Made by a program: the position numbers and the translations under genes. A DNA stretch of 64,000 nt from Pseudomonas sp. MYb185. GTDB lineage: Bacteria > Pseudomonadota > Gammaproteobacteria > Pseudomonadales > Pseudomonadaceae. The stretch lies in contig NZ_PCQD01000005.1 of the NCBI RefSeq assembly GCF_002979975.1, forward strand, positions 68,071 to 132,070, read 5' to 3'. Under the pieces are notes generated by a model that saw only the letters and a list, made by a program, of their open reading frames with translations, was not told the DNA's origin and did not search any database. This document shows, piece after piece, positions 8,987 to 20,606 of this stretch; position 1 is the stretch's first letter, and every line of letters begins with the position of its first letter.

Positions 8987-10001
8987 GCACGGCGGTCGCC
9001 TGCTGGAAGCCGCTACCCGGTTCGGCATCCCGCCGCAGCAGTGGCTGGACCTGTCAACCGGGCTGGCTCCCTGGCCCTGGCCACTACCGGCCATTCCGGC
9101 CAGCGCCTGGATGCGTCTGCCCGAGCCGGATGATGGTCTGGAGTCCATCGCCTGCGCCTACTACGGTGCGTCCGCGGTACTGCCGGTGGCCGGCTCCCAG
9201 GCCGCGATCCAGGCCTTGCCCCGGCTGCGAGCACCCTGCCGGGTAGCGATCATCGGGCCCTGTTATGCCGAGCACCAGCATGCCTGGCAGAGCCAGGGCC
9301 ATCAGGTGCAATCGCTGACTGCGGAGCAGTTGTCTGCTGTGCTGGATGAGCAGCCGGCCGCGCCGGTATTCGATGTGGTGGTGCTGGTCAATCCGGACAA
9401 CCCCACCGGTCGCGTGCTGGATCGAGCCACTCTGCTCGATTGGCACGCGCGGCTGTTCGCCAGCGGTGGCTGGCTGGTCATTGACGAAGCCTTTGCCGAT
9501 GCGCAACCCGCCTGCAGCCTGGCGGACTGTGCCGACCAGGCGGGGTTGATCGTGCTGCGTTCGGTGGGCAAGTTCTTCGGCCTGGCGGGAATACGTCTGG
9601 GTTTTGTACTGGCTGAGCCGGCATTGCTGTCCGCGCTGGAGGCCCTGTTGGGGCCCTGGGCGGTGAGCGGGCCGGCGCGTGCCGTGGGACGCTCAATACT
9701 GGCGGATAGCTCCCTGCAGCAGGCCTGGCGGCTGCGCTTGCAGGAGGATGCGGTGCGCTTGCAGGAGCTGTTGATCCGCTGTGGGCTGTCCCCGGCGGGT
9801 GGCTGCGAGCTGTTCCAGTGGGTGACTGCCATCGATGTGGCCGGGGTGTACCAGCAGATGGTCGAGCGCGGCATTCTGTTGCGTTGGTATCGGCAGCCTG
9901 CCGGGCTGCGCATCGGCCTGCCCGCCAACCAGGCGCAATGGCAGCGGCTGGAGCAGGCATTCAGCGACGTGATGCGGACCATGGGGAGCAGTAGAGCATG
10001 A
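8979..10001 (+). CDS. cobC: Threonine-phosphate decarboxylase-like aminotransferase of B12 synthesis
   Basis: 340 residues, PLP-dependent class I/II aminotransferase fold. In the pathway this protein makes the aminopropanol (phosphate) side chain from L-threonine O-3-phosphate. Visible: [18 protein letters not shown] and [14 protein letters not shown] at the N-terminus, [18 protein letters not shown], and the PLP-lysine region [19 protein letters not shown] start at 8979 overlaps the cobD stop and gives the family's length; the frame is open upstream. Named cobC in Pseudomonas; the Salmonella equivalent is called CobD, a different protein from the cobD entry here. Confidence 0.92.
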   Translation: MLEHGGRLLEAATRFGIPPQQWLDLSTGLAPWPWPLPAIPASAWMRLPEPDDGLESIACAYYGASAVLPVAGSQAAIQALPRLRAPCRVAIIGPCYAEHQHAWQSQGHQVQSLTAEQLSAVLDEQPAAPVFDVVVLVNPDNPTGRVLDRATLLDWHARLFASGGWLVIDEAFADAQPACSLADCADQAGLIVLRSVGKFFGLAGIRLGFVLAEPALLSALEALLGPWAVSGPARAVGRSILADSSLQQAWRLRLQEDAVRLQELLIRCGLSPAGGCELFQWVTAIDVAGVYQQMVERGILLRWYRQPAGLRIGLPANQAQWQRLEQAFSDVMRTMGSSRA

Positions 10002-11455
10002 GCACCTTGATGATTCAGGGCACGACCTCCGATGCGGGGAAAAGCACGCTGGTGACCGCATTGTGCCGCTGGCTGCGGCGCCGGGGCGTGCGGGTGGTCC
10101 CCTTCAAACCGCAGAACATGGCCTTGAATGCGGCGGTGACTGCCGACGGTGGCGAGATCGGCCGCGCCCAGGCGGTGCAGGCCGCCGCCGCGGGGCTGGA
10201 GCCGCACACCGACATGAATCCGGTGCTGCTCAAACCCAATACCGATACCGGCTCGCAGGTGATCATCCATGGTCACCCGGTGGGCAATATGAATGCCGTC
10301 ACCTATCACGCCTACAAGCCGACTGCCATGCAGGCGGTGCTCACCTCCCACACCCGTCTGAGCCGTGACTTTCAGGTGGTGATGGTGGAGGGCGCTGGCT
10401 CGCCGGCGGAAATCAACCTGCGTCAGGGTGATATCGCCAACATGGGCTTTGCCGAGGCAGTGGATTGCCCGGTGCTGCTGATCGCCGATATCGACCGCGG
10501 CGGCGTGTTTGCCCATCTGGTTGGCACCCTGGAGCTGTTGTCCGCCAGCGAGCGGGCGCGGGTGAAGGGATTCGTCATCAATCGTTTTCGTGGGGACCTG
10601 GCCTTGCTGCAGCCGGGGTTGGACTGGCTGGAGCAGCGCACCGGCGTACCGGTGCTGGGTGTGCTGCCCTATGTGCATGACCTGCATCTGGAGGCGGAGG
10701 ATGCGCTGGATACGCGCCAGGCGGACAGCGCAGCGGAGCAGTTGCGGGTGGTGATCCCGGTACTGCCGCGCATCAGCAACCACACCGATTTCGATCCGCT
10801 GCGCCTGCATCCGCAGGTTGATCTGCGCTTCGCCGCACCGGGTCAGCCGTTGCCGCCAGCGGACCTGATCATCCTGCCCGGCTCGAAAAGCGTGCGTGCC
10901 GACCTGGCATTCGTGCGTGCCCAGGGCTGGGATGCAACAATCCACCGGCACCTGCGCTACGGTGGCAAACTGTTGGGCATCTGTGGCGGCCTGCAGATGC
11001 TCGGCCGGGAGATCAGTGACCCGCTCGGGCTGGAGGGGCCGGCCGGGCGCAGTGCCGGTCTGGGCTTGCTGGATTTTGCCACCCGACTGACGAACGAAAA
11101 ACGCCTGACCCGGGTCGAGGGCCAACTGCTGGCGGGCGGGGTGCCGGTGCGCGGCTATGAGATCCATGCCGGGGTCAGCAGTGGGCCGGCCCTGTCCGAG
11201 CCGCTGATCCGGCTGGATGATGGTAATCTGGATGGCGTGCTGAGCGCCGATGGGCAGATCGCCGGGACCTACCTGCATGGTCTGTTCGAAGCGCCGCAGG
11301 CGGCCGCCGCACTGCTTGGCTGGGCCGGCCTGAGCGGAGCCCGGGAGCTGGATTATGCGGGGCTGCGCGAACGGGATATCGAGCGTCTTGCCGACCTGAT
11401 CGATAAGCATATGAATGCTGATAAACTACTTGCTCTATGCGGGGTAACTAATTGA
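9998..11455 (+). CDS. cobQ: Cobyric acid synthase
   Basis: 485 residues. Adds four amide groups (b, d, e, g) to adenosylcobyrinic acid a,c-diamide with glutamine and ATP. N-terminal ATPase domain begins [15 protein letters not shown] (P-loop GTTSDAGKS) and continues [13 protein letters not shown] and [12 protein letters not shown]. The C-terminal amidotransferase has nucleophile C329 in [11 protein letters not shown] and a late histidine in YEIHAGVS. Length is normal. The stop overlaps the TTG start of cobP (TTGA). Confidence 0.96.
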   Translation: MSTLMIQGTTSDAGKSTLVTALCRWLRRRGVRVVPFKPQNMALNAAVTADGGEIGRAQAVQAAAAGLEPHTDMNPVLLKPNTDTGSQVIIHGHPVGNMNAVTYHAYKPTAMQAVLTSHTRLSRDFQVVMVEGAGSPAEINLRQGDIANMGFAEAVDCPVLLIADIDRGGVFAHLVGTLELLSASERARVKGFVINRFRGDLALLQPGLDWLEQRTGVPVLGVLPYVHDLHLEAEDALDTRQADSAAEQLRVVIPVLPRISNHTDFDPLRLHPQVDLRFAAPGQPLPPADLIILPGSKSVRADLAFVRAQGWDATIHRHLRYGGKLLGICGGLQMLGREISDPLGLEGPAGRSAGLGLLDFATRLTNEKRLTRVEGQLLAGGVPVRGYEIHAGVSSGPALSEPLIRLDDGNLDGVLSADGQIAGTYLHGLFEAPQAAAALLGWAGLSGARELDYAGLRERDIERLADLIDKHMNADKLLALCGVTN

Positions 11456-11982
11456 TTGAATTGATACTTGGCGGTGCCAGATCCGGCAAGAGTCGGCTGG
11501 CCGAGCAACTGGCCCAGGACGCTGGGCTGGAGGTGATCTATATCGCCACCAGCCAGCCGCTGGATGAGGAAATGCGCGCGCGTATCGCCCATCACCGTCA
11601 GCAGCGGCCGGCACACTGGGGGCTGATCGAGGAGCCCCTGGCCCTGGCGCAGGTGTTGCGTGAGCAGGCGGACGCGCGGCGCTGTCTGCTGGTCGACTGT
11701 CTGACCCTGTGGCTGACCAATCTGCTGCTGGATGGGGACCCCGAGCGGCTGGGGCGTGAACGTCAGGCACTGCTGGAGGTGCTCGAAGGGCTGCCGGGCC
11801 GGGCGATTCTGGTCAGCAATGAAACCGGCCTGGGCGTGGTGCCGATGGGTGAGCTGAGTCGCCGCTATGTGGATGAGGCCGGCTGGCTGCACCAGGCGCT
11901 CGCACACTGTTGTGACCGGGTGCAGTTCTGCGTCGCCGGTCTGCCGATGCTACTCAAGGGAACCAGGGAGACAGGCAATTGA
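11452..11982 (+). CDS. cobP: Adenosylcobinamide kinase / cobinamide-phosphate guanylyltransferase
   Basis: 176 residues, bifunctional enzyme of nucleotide-loop assembly: phosphorylates adenosylcobinamide, then transfers GMP. P-loop GGARSGKS at 6-13, followed by [26 protein letters not shown], the [14 protein letters not shown] stretch, and [14 protein letters not shown] near the C-terminus. Starts with TTG at 11452 inside the cobQ stop; no alternative ATG would keep the P-loop strand intact. Equivalent to Salmonella cobU. Confidence 0.94.
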   Translation: MIELILGGARSGKSRLAEQLAQDAGLEVIYIATSQPLDEEMRARIAHHRQQRPAHWGLIEEPLALAQVLREQADARRCLLVDCLTLWLTNLLLDGDPERLGRERQALLEVLEGLPGRAILVSNETGLGVVPMGELSRRYVDEAGWLHQALAHCCDRVQFCVAGLPMLLKGTRETGN

Positions 11983-13064
11983 GTTTATCTGAACAGAAGA
12001 TCGTGCCTGCAGACTGGTGGCAGGCGCCGGTAGCGCCGGTGCATCAGCCTGCACGGGAGCAGGCCGCTCAGCGCCAGACCCAGTTGACCAAGCCGCAGGG
12101 TGCCCTGGGCCGGCTGGAACAACTGGCGATTCAGTTGGCCGGCTGGCAGGGCACTCCCGTTCCGCAGTTACAGCGGGTATGGATCAGTGTATTTGCCGGC
12201 GACCACGGGGTGGCGGTGGAAGGCGTATCCACGGTGCCACAGGCGGTAACCGGGCAGATGCTGCGCAACTTCGCCGCTGGCGGCGCGGCGATCAGCGTCA
12301 TGGCCCGCCAGTTGGGGGCGACCCTGGATCTGCGTGATCTGGGGTTGGCAGTGCCCATCGAGCCGCTGCCCGGCGTGCATCACCTGAATCTGGCAGCGGG
12401 CAGCGCCAATCTGCTGCATGAACCGGCCATGACCAACGCGCTGTGTCAGCAGGCATTGCTGGCCGGTTGCCAGGCGGTAGTCGATGCAGCCGGGCAGGGC
12501 GCGCAGCTGTTTATCGCCGGAGAAATGGGAATCGGCAACACCACGCCGGCCTGCGCCATGGCCAGCCTGCTGCTGGACCAGCCGGTCGCCGCGCTGGTCG
12601 GCCCCGGCACCGGCCTGAATGCCGAGGGGCTGAGGCACAAGACCGAGGTCATCGAGGCGGCGGTGGGCCTGCATGGTCCGCAGTGCCATAGTGCACTGGA
12701 CGTGCTGACCCGCCTCGGTGGGCTGGAAATCGCCGCGATTGCCGGTGCCTATCTGGCAGCGGCGCAGCAGGGCATCCCGATGCTGGTGGACGGCTATATC
12801 TGTTCCATCGCCGCGCTGTGTGCGGTACGCCTGAACCCGGCCTGCCGCGAGTGGATGCTGTTCGGCCATCGCAGCGCCGAGCCGGGCCACACCGCAGTAC
12901 TGGCAGCGTTGCAGGCCGATCCCTTGCTGGATCTGGGCATGCGCCTGGGCGAAGGCACCGGTGCGGCGGCCAGTGTACCGCTGCTGCGCATGGCCTGCGC
13001 GCTGCACAATGACATGGCCACCTTTGCCGAGGCGGCGGTGGCTGCCGAGCCTGCGGCATGCTGA
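11979..13064 (+). CDS. cobT: Nicotinate-nucleotide--dimethylbenzimidazole phosphoribosyltransferase
   Basis: 361 residues. Makes alpha-ribazole 5'-phosphate from nicotinate mononucleotide and the dimethylbenzimidazole supplied by BluB. Visible: [45 protein letters not shown], and the catalytic glutamate E325 in [14 protein letters not shown]. Starts at TTG 11979 (TTGA with the cobP stop), with GGGAG about ten bases upstream; a second TTG start in a row. Annotated cobU in P. aeruginosa, cobT in Salmonella. Confidence 0.95.
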   Translation: MSLSEQKIVPADWWQAPVAPVHQPAREQAAQRQTQLTKPQGALGRLEQLAIQLAGWQGTPVPQLQRVWISVFAGDHGVAVEGVSTVPQAVTGQMLRNFAAGGAAISVMARQLGATLDLRDLGLAVPIEPLPGVHHLNLAAGSANLLHEPAMTNALCQQALLAGCQAVVDAAGQGAQLFIAGEMGIGNTTPACAMASLLLDQPVAALVGPGTGLNAEGLRHKTEVIEAAVGLHGPQCHSALDVLTRLGGLEIAAIAGAYLAAAQQGIPMLVDGYICSIAALCAVRLNPACREWMLFGHRSAEPGHTAVLAALQADPLLDLGMRLGEGTGAAASVPLLRMACALHNDMATFAEAAVAAEPAAC

Positions 13065-13633
13065 CCCTGGATCTGTTGCGTCATGGCGAGACCGAGCGCG
13101 GTGGCGGCTTTCGCGGCAGTCTGGATGATCTGCTGACGCCGGTCGGCTGGCAGCAGATGCGGGAGGCGACGCTGCAGCCGGAGCCCTGGGACGCGATCAT
13201 CAGTTCCCCCTTGCGCCGCTGTGCCGATTTCGCTTTCGCCCTGGCGCAGCAGTGCAGGTCGCCGCTGGTGCTGGTGGAGGATCTGCGCGAGCTGCATTTC
13301 GGCGATTGGGAAGGGCGCCAGGCCAGCGAGTTGATGGTTGAACATGCCGAGGATCTCGGGCGTTTCTGGGCCGATCCCTATCAGTTCTGCCCTCCGGGCG
13401 GAGAACAGATGGAGCTCTTCGAGCGGCGGGTGCTGAACGCCATCGACGAGCTGTACCAGCGCCGCGCCGGGGAGCACCTGCTGCTGGTTACCCATGGCGG
13501 GGTGATGCGTCTGCTGGCGGCCAGGGCCCGCGGTCTGGCGCGGGAAGGGCTGCTGCAGGTCGAGGTTGGGCATGGCCAGCGGTTACGCCTGCAGGTCAAG
13601 GAAGGCGGGGAGCTGCACGAATGCCCTTGCTGA
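13058..13633 (+). CDS. cobC: Histidine phosphatase, probable alpha-ribazole phosphatase
   Basis: 191 residues, phosphoglycerate-mutase-like histidine phosphatase. The catalytic LRHGE motif is at 7-11, with the second conserved histidine in [12 protein letters not shown]. Position between cobT and cobS implies removal of the 5'-phosphate of alpha-ribazole(-P) or adenosylcobalamin-5'-phosphate, the Salmonella CobC role. The name clashes with the aminotransferase cobC at 8979. Overlaps cobT by 7 bases and cobS by 13. Confidence 0.87.
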   Translation: MLTLDLLRHGETERGGGFRGSLDDLLTPVGWQQMREATLQPEPWDAIISSPLRRCADFAFALAQQCRSPLVLVEDLRELHFGDWEGRQASELMVEHAEDLGRFWADPYQFCPPGGEQMELFERRVLNAIDELYQRRAGEHLLLVTHGGVMRLLAARARGLAREGLLQVEVGHGQRLRLQVKEGGELHECPC

Positions 13634-14346
13634 TTGCGTTGCAGTTCCTGACCCGGCTACCGGTGCGCCTGCCGCGCTTGCCCACGCCGGAGGAAAGCGG
13701 TCGTTCGCTGCTCTGGTATCCGCTGGTGGGGTTGTTGCTGGGGGCTGCACTACTGCTGGGCCACTGGTTGTTGAATGGCGTATCGATAGGCTTGCAGGCG
13801 GCACTGCTGCTGACCCTGTGGGTCTGGCTCAGCGGTGGGCTGCATCTGGATGGCCTGGCCGATACCGCCGATGCCTGGGTTGGCGGCTATGGTGATCGTG
13901 AGCGCACCCTGGCGATCATGAAAGACCCGACCTGCGGACCTATTGGCGTGATCAGCCTGGTGCTGCTGTTGCTGCTGAAGCTGACCGCGTTGGTGGCACT
14001 GTTGCAGGCCGGGCAGTGGGGCGCGCTGTTGCTGGCGCCCTGGCTGGGGCGCTGGGTGTTGCCGTTGCTGCTGTTCAGCACGCCCTACGTGCGTCCCGGT
14101 GGGCTGGGTCAGGTGCTGGCCGAGCATATGCCGCGTCGCAGCCTGCCGCTGTTGCTGGGCATCCATGCGCTGGCGATGTTGCTGTTTGGCTGGACGGGGC
14201 TGTTGGTACTGGTGGTGGCGCTGCTGGTGCTGCTGGTGGTGCGTCATTACCTGTGTCAGCGCCTCGGCGGCACCACCGGCGATACCGCCGGTGCTCTGGT
14301 CGAACTGGTGGAAACCGCGGTGCTGGTGAGTTGCGCCGTGGTCTGA
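13621..14346 (+). CDS. cobS: Adenosylcobinamide-GDP ribazoletransferase (cobalamin synthase)
   Basis: 241-residue polytopic inner-membrane enzyme joining alpha-ribazole(-phosphate) to adenosylcobinamide-GDP, the last step of B12 assembly. N-terminal [15 protein letters not shown] and metal-binding GGLHLDGLADTADAW with following MKDPTCGPIGV are diagnostic. At least five hydrophobic segments follow. Named cobV in P. aeruginosa. It is the last clear enzyme of the operon. Early corrin-ring genes are not in this window, so de novo synthesis depends on loci elsewhere. Confidence 0.95.
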   Translation: MPLLIALQFLTRLPVRLPRLPTPEESGRSLLWYPLVGLLLGAALLLGHWLLNGVSIGLQAALLLTLWVWLSGGLHLDGLADTADAWVGGYGDRERTLAIMKDPTCGPIGVISLVLLLLLKLTALVALLQAGQWGALLLAPWLGRWVLPLLLFSTPYVRPGGLGQVLAEHMPRRSLPLLLGIHALAMLLFGWTGLLVLVVALLVLLVVRHYLCQRLGGTTGDTAGALVELVETAVLVSCAVV

Positions 14347-14441
14347 ACTTTTTCCGGCAGCGTTCATCTGACTGTAATGCAGGGGCCATAAGGTGACTAT
14401 GTGACTTCACCCCCTGCAACAGGGAAACGGAGGAAAACAAG

Positions 14442-14522
14442 ATGAACGAGTACGAAGAAGAATTGCTGGAACAGCGTGCGCAGGATTGGGACCACGACGT
14501 GGAAGACGCCGAGGAGATGTAG
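14442..14522 (+). CDS. 26-residue acidic small protein (hypothetical)
   Basis: Short ORF, 26 residues starting MNEYEEELLEQRAQDWDHD and ending DAEEM, strongly acidic (E/D-rich). It is preceded by an excellent ribosome site (ACGGAGGAAAACAAG then ATG), better than most genes in this operon. It lies 95 bases after cobS with no convincing terminator between, so it may be the tail of the B12 operon. No function is recognised. Support is the ribosome site and the coding-like composition; conservation is untested. Confidence 0.5.
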   Translation: MNEYEEELLEQRAQDWDHDVEDAEEM

Positions 14523-14566
14523 GGAGGCGTCGTCCCTGCTCCGAACGATTCCATGATCCAGGGGAG

Positions 14567-15372
14567 GTCGAGCGCGACCCGGTCGAGTTCCATCTCCACC
14601 AGCGGCGTATCCGCCTAGTCCCCGTGTCGAGATGGAACTCGACACTCCCAGCAAGTCGCAGCTCTCTGGAAGGTCGAGCGCGACCCGGTCGAGTTCCACC
14701 TCGACCAGCGGTGTATCTGCCCAGTCCCCGTGTCGAGATGGAACTCGACACTCCCAGCAAGTCGCAGCCCTCTGGAGGGTCGAGTTCCACCTCGACCAGC
14801 GGCGTATCCGCCCAGTCCCCGTGTCGAGATGGAACTCGACACTCCGGGCAAGTCGCAGTTCTCTGGAAGGTCGAGCGCGACCCGGTCGAGTTCCACCTCG
14901 ACCAGCGGCGTATCCGCCCAGTCCCCGTGTCGAGATGGAGCTCGACACTCCGGGCAAGTTGCAGCCCTCTGGAGGGTTGAGTTCCACCTCGACCAGCGGT
15001 GTATCCGCCCAGTCCCCGTGTCGAGATGGAACTCGACACTCCCAGCAAGTCGCAGCCCTCTGGAAGGTCGAGTTCCACCTCGACCAGCGGCGTATCTGCC
15101 CAGTCCCCGTGTCGAGATGGAACTCGACACTCCCAGCAAGTCGCAGCCCTCTGGAAGGTCGAGTTCCACCTCGACCAGCGGCGTATCTGCCCAGTCCCCG
15201 TGTCGAGATGGAACTCGACACTCCCAGCAAGTCGCAGCCCTCTGGAAGGTCGAGTTCCACCTCGACCAGCGGTGTATCCGCCCAGTCTCCTTGTCGAGAT
15301 GGAGCTCGACACTCCGGGCAAGTTGCAGCCCTCTGGAAGGTCGAGTTCCATCTCGACCAGCGGTGCTGCCCG
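14567..15372 (+). repeat. Tandem array of 91/106-bp REP-doublet (REPIN-like) units
   Basis: Eight full units plus a partial ninth. Units start at 14582, 14688, 14779, 14885, 14976, 15067, 15158, 15249 and 15340, giving spacings of 106, 91, 106, 91, 91, 91, 91, 91. The first two 106-bp steps carry an extra 15 bases (GAGCGCGACCCGGTC). Each unit holds GTCGAGTTCCACCTCGAC, a spacer of about 25 bases, then GTCGAGATGGAACTCGAC. These two arms are inverted copies able to form a long hairpin. A linker containing AAGTCGCAGCCCTCTGGA follows. The array lies between the convergent ends of the cob operon and the AraC gene. Long open frames across it are a side effect of stop-free 91-bp repeats and are not called as genes. 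Confidence 0.95.
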
Positions 15373-15412
15373 ATACACCGCCATGGAGCTGATGCTCGTC
15401 GCTCCCGGTTTG

Positions 15413-16438
15413 TTAGCGCTGTACAGCCTGTGTCTCCCGACTCTGCCGGCGATATTGTCCCGGCGCCATGCCGGTCCAGCGCTTGAACGCCCGCTGGAAT
15501 GCCGCGGGTGATGAAAACCCCAACAGAAACGATACTTCCCCCAGGGCTGTTTCCGTATCGCGGATATAGCTGAGCGCCAGATCCCGCCTGATTTCATCGA
15601 TGATGTCCTGAAACCGCGTATTGTCTTCGATCCGCAGCCGGCGGCGTAATGTCCAGCCGGGCAGCCCCAGTTGGCCGCCCACTTCGTCCAGCGTCGGCAA
15701 GCGACTGTGCAACTGTGGCGATACGATCTCCTCGACTCTTTCCCGCAACCGGCGATGCCGGGTCAGCTCCCGCAACTGCTGCTGGCACAGGGCGAGCAGC
15801 TGCTCATGGGTGGTTGCGGCACTCTGCACCGGTTGCAGTTCCAGGCTGGCCGGTTCCCACAGCAGCTGGTTGTGTTCCTGTTCGAACAGCACCGGACAGC
15901 CGAACAGGTGCTCGTAACGCTCGACATACGCCGGGGCTGGAAACTCGATATGCACTTCACGCAACCGCGCGGCGCCCAGGGTCAGCTGGCGTGCCAGCTG
16001 CATGCGCGAGGCCAGTGCCGAGTCGACCACGAACAGGTTGAAGGCGTTGTAGGGACTGATCGAGTAGAAGCGGGTGGCGGGTGTCTGGAAGCTGGAATGG
16101 CCGCGGTAGTTCTGGCTCACCAGCCGCTCGAAGCGCACCAGCGTCTCGAATGCAGCGGCCAGCGTCGGCGCGCACTGTGCGGCGGCCCCGGGGAGGCCGA
16201 AGTGGCTTGGTTGGCTGTGCAGTCCCATCAGCAGACCCAGATCGGCCCGCCCGCTGAGCTGCATCGCCGCATGCCCCAGGCGCATGAAGCGCGGGATGCT
16301 GATGCGCGCCTGCGCCTGGGCCAGCAGCGCTGCGCTGATCCGGTAGCGACGCAGCAGCGGCTCCGGATCATGGCCCAGGCTGTGCAGCGCCGCCTGCAGG
16401 CTGTACAGATAGCCGACCGACAGGTCACCCAGCTTCAT
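15413..16438 (-). CDS. AraC-family transcriptional regulator
   Basis: 341 residues. N-terminal arabinose-binding-like domain of the PF12625 type (about 20-210) and a C-terminal AraC double helix-turn-helix (about 235-330), with LDEVGGQLGLPGWTLRRRL in the first HTH and the second signature GEVSFLLGFSSPAAFQRAFKR. AGGAGGG sits directly against the outer ATG (16444), so the inner ATG at 16438 (MKLGDLSVGYL) with 6-base spacing is the better start. Divergent from fadH with about 155 bases between, so it probably controls fadH. The inducer is unknown; regulators of this type often sense lipophilic compounds. Confidence 0.87.
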   Translation of the reverse strand: MKLGDLSVGYLYSLQAALHSLGHDPEPLLRRYRISAALLAQAQARISIPRFMRLGHAAMQLSGRADLGLLMGLHSQPSHFGLPGAAAQCAPTLAAAFETLVRFERLVSQNYRGHSSFQTPATRFYSISPYNAFNLFVVDSALASRMQLARQLTLGAARLREVHIEFPAPAYVERYEHLFGCPVLFEQEHNQLLWEPASLELQPVQSAATTHEQLLALCQQQLRELTRHRRLRERVEEIVSPQLHSRLPTLDEVGGQLGLPGWTLRRRLRIEDNTRFQDIIDEIRRDLALSYIRDTETALGEVSFLLGFSSPAAFQRAFKRWTGMAPGQYRRQSRETQAVQR

Positions 16439-16579
16439 TGTCATCCCTCCTTCTAATCGGAGTCAGAATGTAACCCAGGGTTATGAAAATGTCATTTGAG
16501 GTGATTGAGCGCTGCCGGAGACCAGCCTATTGTCTGCTGCATACCAAAGCCGGACGATGAGCCGGCGGCCTGATGATGA

Positions 16580-18625
<2,046 letters not shown>

Positions 18626-18640
18626 TCTCTGCCAAGTCTG

Positions 18641-18665
18641 TCACATCCCGGGTGTGATGTTTTTC
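18641..18665 (+). terminator. Probable intrinsic terminator after fadH
   Basis: TCACATCCCGGGTGTGA forms a short stem with a small loop and is followed by TGTTTTTCTT. It lies 15 bases beyond the fadH stop, the right place and composition for a rho-independent terminator. Confidence 0.65.
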
Positions 18666-18744
18666 TTAAACTGCGCGGGGGCGGATGCAAACGCCCCGAA
18701 AAAGGTGCACAGTGGCGGAATCACAAAAACGGATGGGCAGTGGG

Positions 18745-19599
18745 ATGAGTGCGAGAGACCAGGGCAGAATACAGAAGCCGTTGCTGACTGAAGCGGTGAT
18801 GTTCTTTTCTGAGCATGGTATCTCGCGGGAGATGCTGTTCCCCGAGTTCGAAGCATTGCTCGATGGTCTGGTGGCCGCGCCCGAATGCGCCGACGAGACC
18901 ATCGAGGCGGTGTTCCTGCAGATCAATCACCGCCTGCATGTCCGCGCGGCGGTGTTTTTCACCATCGATTTCGATATGGACGGCTGTGTCAACCGTCTGT
19001 GGAACCTGCCGTTGCGTCAACTGGCGGAGAAGGCCGGGCGAGGCCCCGATATGGGCGGTGGGCCGATTCGGCTGGTCTGTCTCGGTTTCTGCAACAATAA
19101 CGAATACCGCGCCAGCCTGTGGAAGCCGCAACAGCGTGGCGGCAAGGCGGACCTGAGCCTGATCAAGCAGGCGGTCACCCGCAATACCCTGGGCATTATC
19201 GGCGAGGACGAGGAGGCGCAGGCGGTACTGGCCACCGACAACCTGCAGATGGCTGCCGAGGAAGCCTGGTATGGCAATGCCTCGGCTCTGGAAAGCGCTC
19301 CCCAGGCGGTGGAGGAGGATCTCGCTGCGCAGATGGAGGCGCTGAGAAAGCTCCATGCCAGCGAAATCGCCGACCATCTGCGCCAGATTGCCGAGTTGCA
19401 GAATCGCCTGCGACTGCAGGAGCAGGCGCACCGCCAGCAACTGGAAAGCCTGCGCGGCCAGCATGCCGACCAACTTACGGTGGCCCAGGGTGAACTGCTG
19501 GATATCAAGCGCGAACTTGCCGAGCAACAGAAGCTCAACACGCTATTGCGCCGTGAGTTGAGCAAACTGCAGAGCCGCACTCACATGGATAGCGAATAA
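18745..19599 (+). CDS. Conserved hypothetical protein with C-terminal coiled coil
   Basis: 284 residues from the chosen start (MSARDQGRIQKPLLTEA); ATGs at 18733 and further upstream are also in frame and no ribosome site decides strongly. The first about 165 residues are globular with no signal peptide or membrane segment. Residues about 195-280 are a heptad-rich, Gln/Leu/Glu-rich coiled coil (LRQIAELQNRLRLQEQAHR, LDIKRELAEQQKLNTLL). I recognise no catalytic motif. It sits just upstream of nadK, as a hypothetical gene does in other pseudomonads. Function unknown. Confidence 0.8.
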   Translation: MSARDQGRIQKPLLTEAVMFFSEHGISREMLFPEFEALLDGLVAAPECADETIEAVFLQINHRLHVRAAVFFTIDFDMDGCVNRLWNLPLRQLAEKAGRGPDMGGGPIRLVCLGFCNNNEYRASLWKPQQRGGKADLSLIKQAVTRNTLGIIGEDEEAQAVLATDNLQMAAEEAWYGNASALESAPQAVEEDLAAQMEALRKLHASEIADHLRQIAELQNRLRLQEQAHRQQLESLRGQHADQLTVAQGELLDIKRELAEQQKLNTLLRRELSKLQSRTHMDSE

Positions 19600-19724
19600 G
19601 CGTCCCAAGCCTGATCCCCTCCCACTGCATTTGCCAGAAGCCGCTCTGCTGCGGATAATTGCTGCTTGTCCGTGCGTCAGCAGCGTTGTGCGGAATTTCT
19701 CAAGCCGACTACAGAGAGTGGTGT

Positions 19725-20606
19725 ATGGAGCATTTCCGCAATATCGGGTTGATCGGCCGTCTGGGCAGTGGCCGGGTGGTGGATACCCTGCGTCGTCTCA
19801 AGCGTTTTCTGCTGGACAAGGGCCATACCGTGATACTCGAGGATGCCGTGGCCGACCTGCTGCCGGGGCATCAGTTGCAGGTCTGTTCTCGCGCGATGAT
19901 GGGCGAGATCTGCGATCTGGTGATCGTGGTCGGTGGTGACGGCAGCCTGCTCGGCGCCGCCCGTGCGCTGTGCCGCTACAACGTGCCGGTGCTGGGGGTG
20001 AACCGTGGGGGGCTTGGATTTCTCACCGACATTTCCCCGGAGGAACTGGAGCAGCGGGTCGGGGCCGTTCTGGCCGGAGAATACATGGCCGAATCGCGCT
20101 TCCTGCTGGATGCCTTTGTCTGTCGTGACGACGAGCAATTGGGCAATAGTGAGGCGCTGAACGATGTGGTGCTGCACCCCGGCAAGTCGGCGCGGATGAT
20201 AGAGTTCGAGCTGTTCGTCGACGGTCAGTTCGTCTACAGCCAGAAGTCAGACGGCATGATTGTCGCCACCCCGACCGGCTCCACCGCTTACTCGCTGTCG
20301 GCCGGCGGGCCGATCATGCATCCCAAGCTGGATGCGGTAGTACTGGTGCCCATGTTCCCGCACACCCTGTCCAGCCGCCCGATCGTGGTCGAGGGCAACA
20401 GCGAGATCCGGGTGGTTATCAGTCGGCAGAACGAGATCTACCCCCAGGTCAGCTGCGACGGCCAGGTACATATCGCCTGTGCCCCCGGCGATACCCTGAT
20501 CATCCGCAAGAAACCGCAGAAACTGCGACTGATCCATCCCCTGGACCATAACTTCTACGCGATCTGCCGCAGCAAACTGGGCTGGAGCAGTCGTCTGACG
20601 GAATGA
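19725..20606 (+). CDS. nadK: NAD kinase
   Basis: 293 residues; phosphorylates NAD+ to NADP+. The GGDG motif (VVGGDGSLLGAARAL), NRGGLGFLTDI and the second signature TPTGSTAYSLSAGGPI are all present. The start at 19725 (MEHFRNIGLIGRLGS) matches the usual beginning of pseudomonad NadK; the frame is open upstream to 19659. The stop overlaps the next gene (ATGA), which starts a run of coupled genes. Confidence 0.95.
   Translation: MEHFRNIGLIGRLGSGRVVDTLRRLKRFLLDKGHTVILEDAVADLLPGHQLQVCSRAMMGEICDLVIVVGGDGSLLGAARALCRYNVPVLGVNRGGLGFLTDISPEELEQRVGAVLAGEYMAESRFLLDAFVCRDDEQLGNSEALNDVVLHPGKSARMIEFELFVDGQFVYSQKSDGMIVATPTGSTAYSLSAGGPIMHPKLDAVVLVPMFPHTLSSRPIVVEGNSEIRVVISRQNEIYPQVSCDGQVHIACAPGDTLIIRKKPQKLRLIHPLDHNFYAICRSKLGWSSRLTE

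Noticed and set aside
9302-11410. 702-codon minus-strand open frame opposite cobC/cobQ
   Set aside because: Antisense shadow of high-GC coding sequence; no family resemblance, while the plus strand encodes intact, recognisable enzymes.
14397-15597. Several overlapping open frames of 180-396 codons on both strands over the 91-bp array
   Set aside because: They consist of translated repeats (91 x 3 gives the same peptide pattern every three units), lack ribosome sites, and appear in several frames at once. They are by-products of stop-free repeats.
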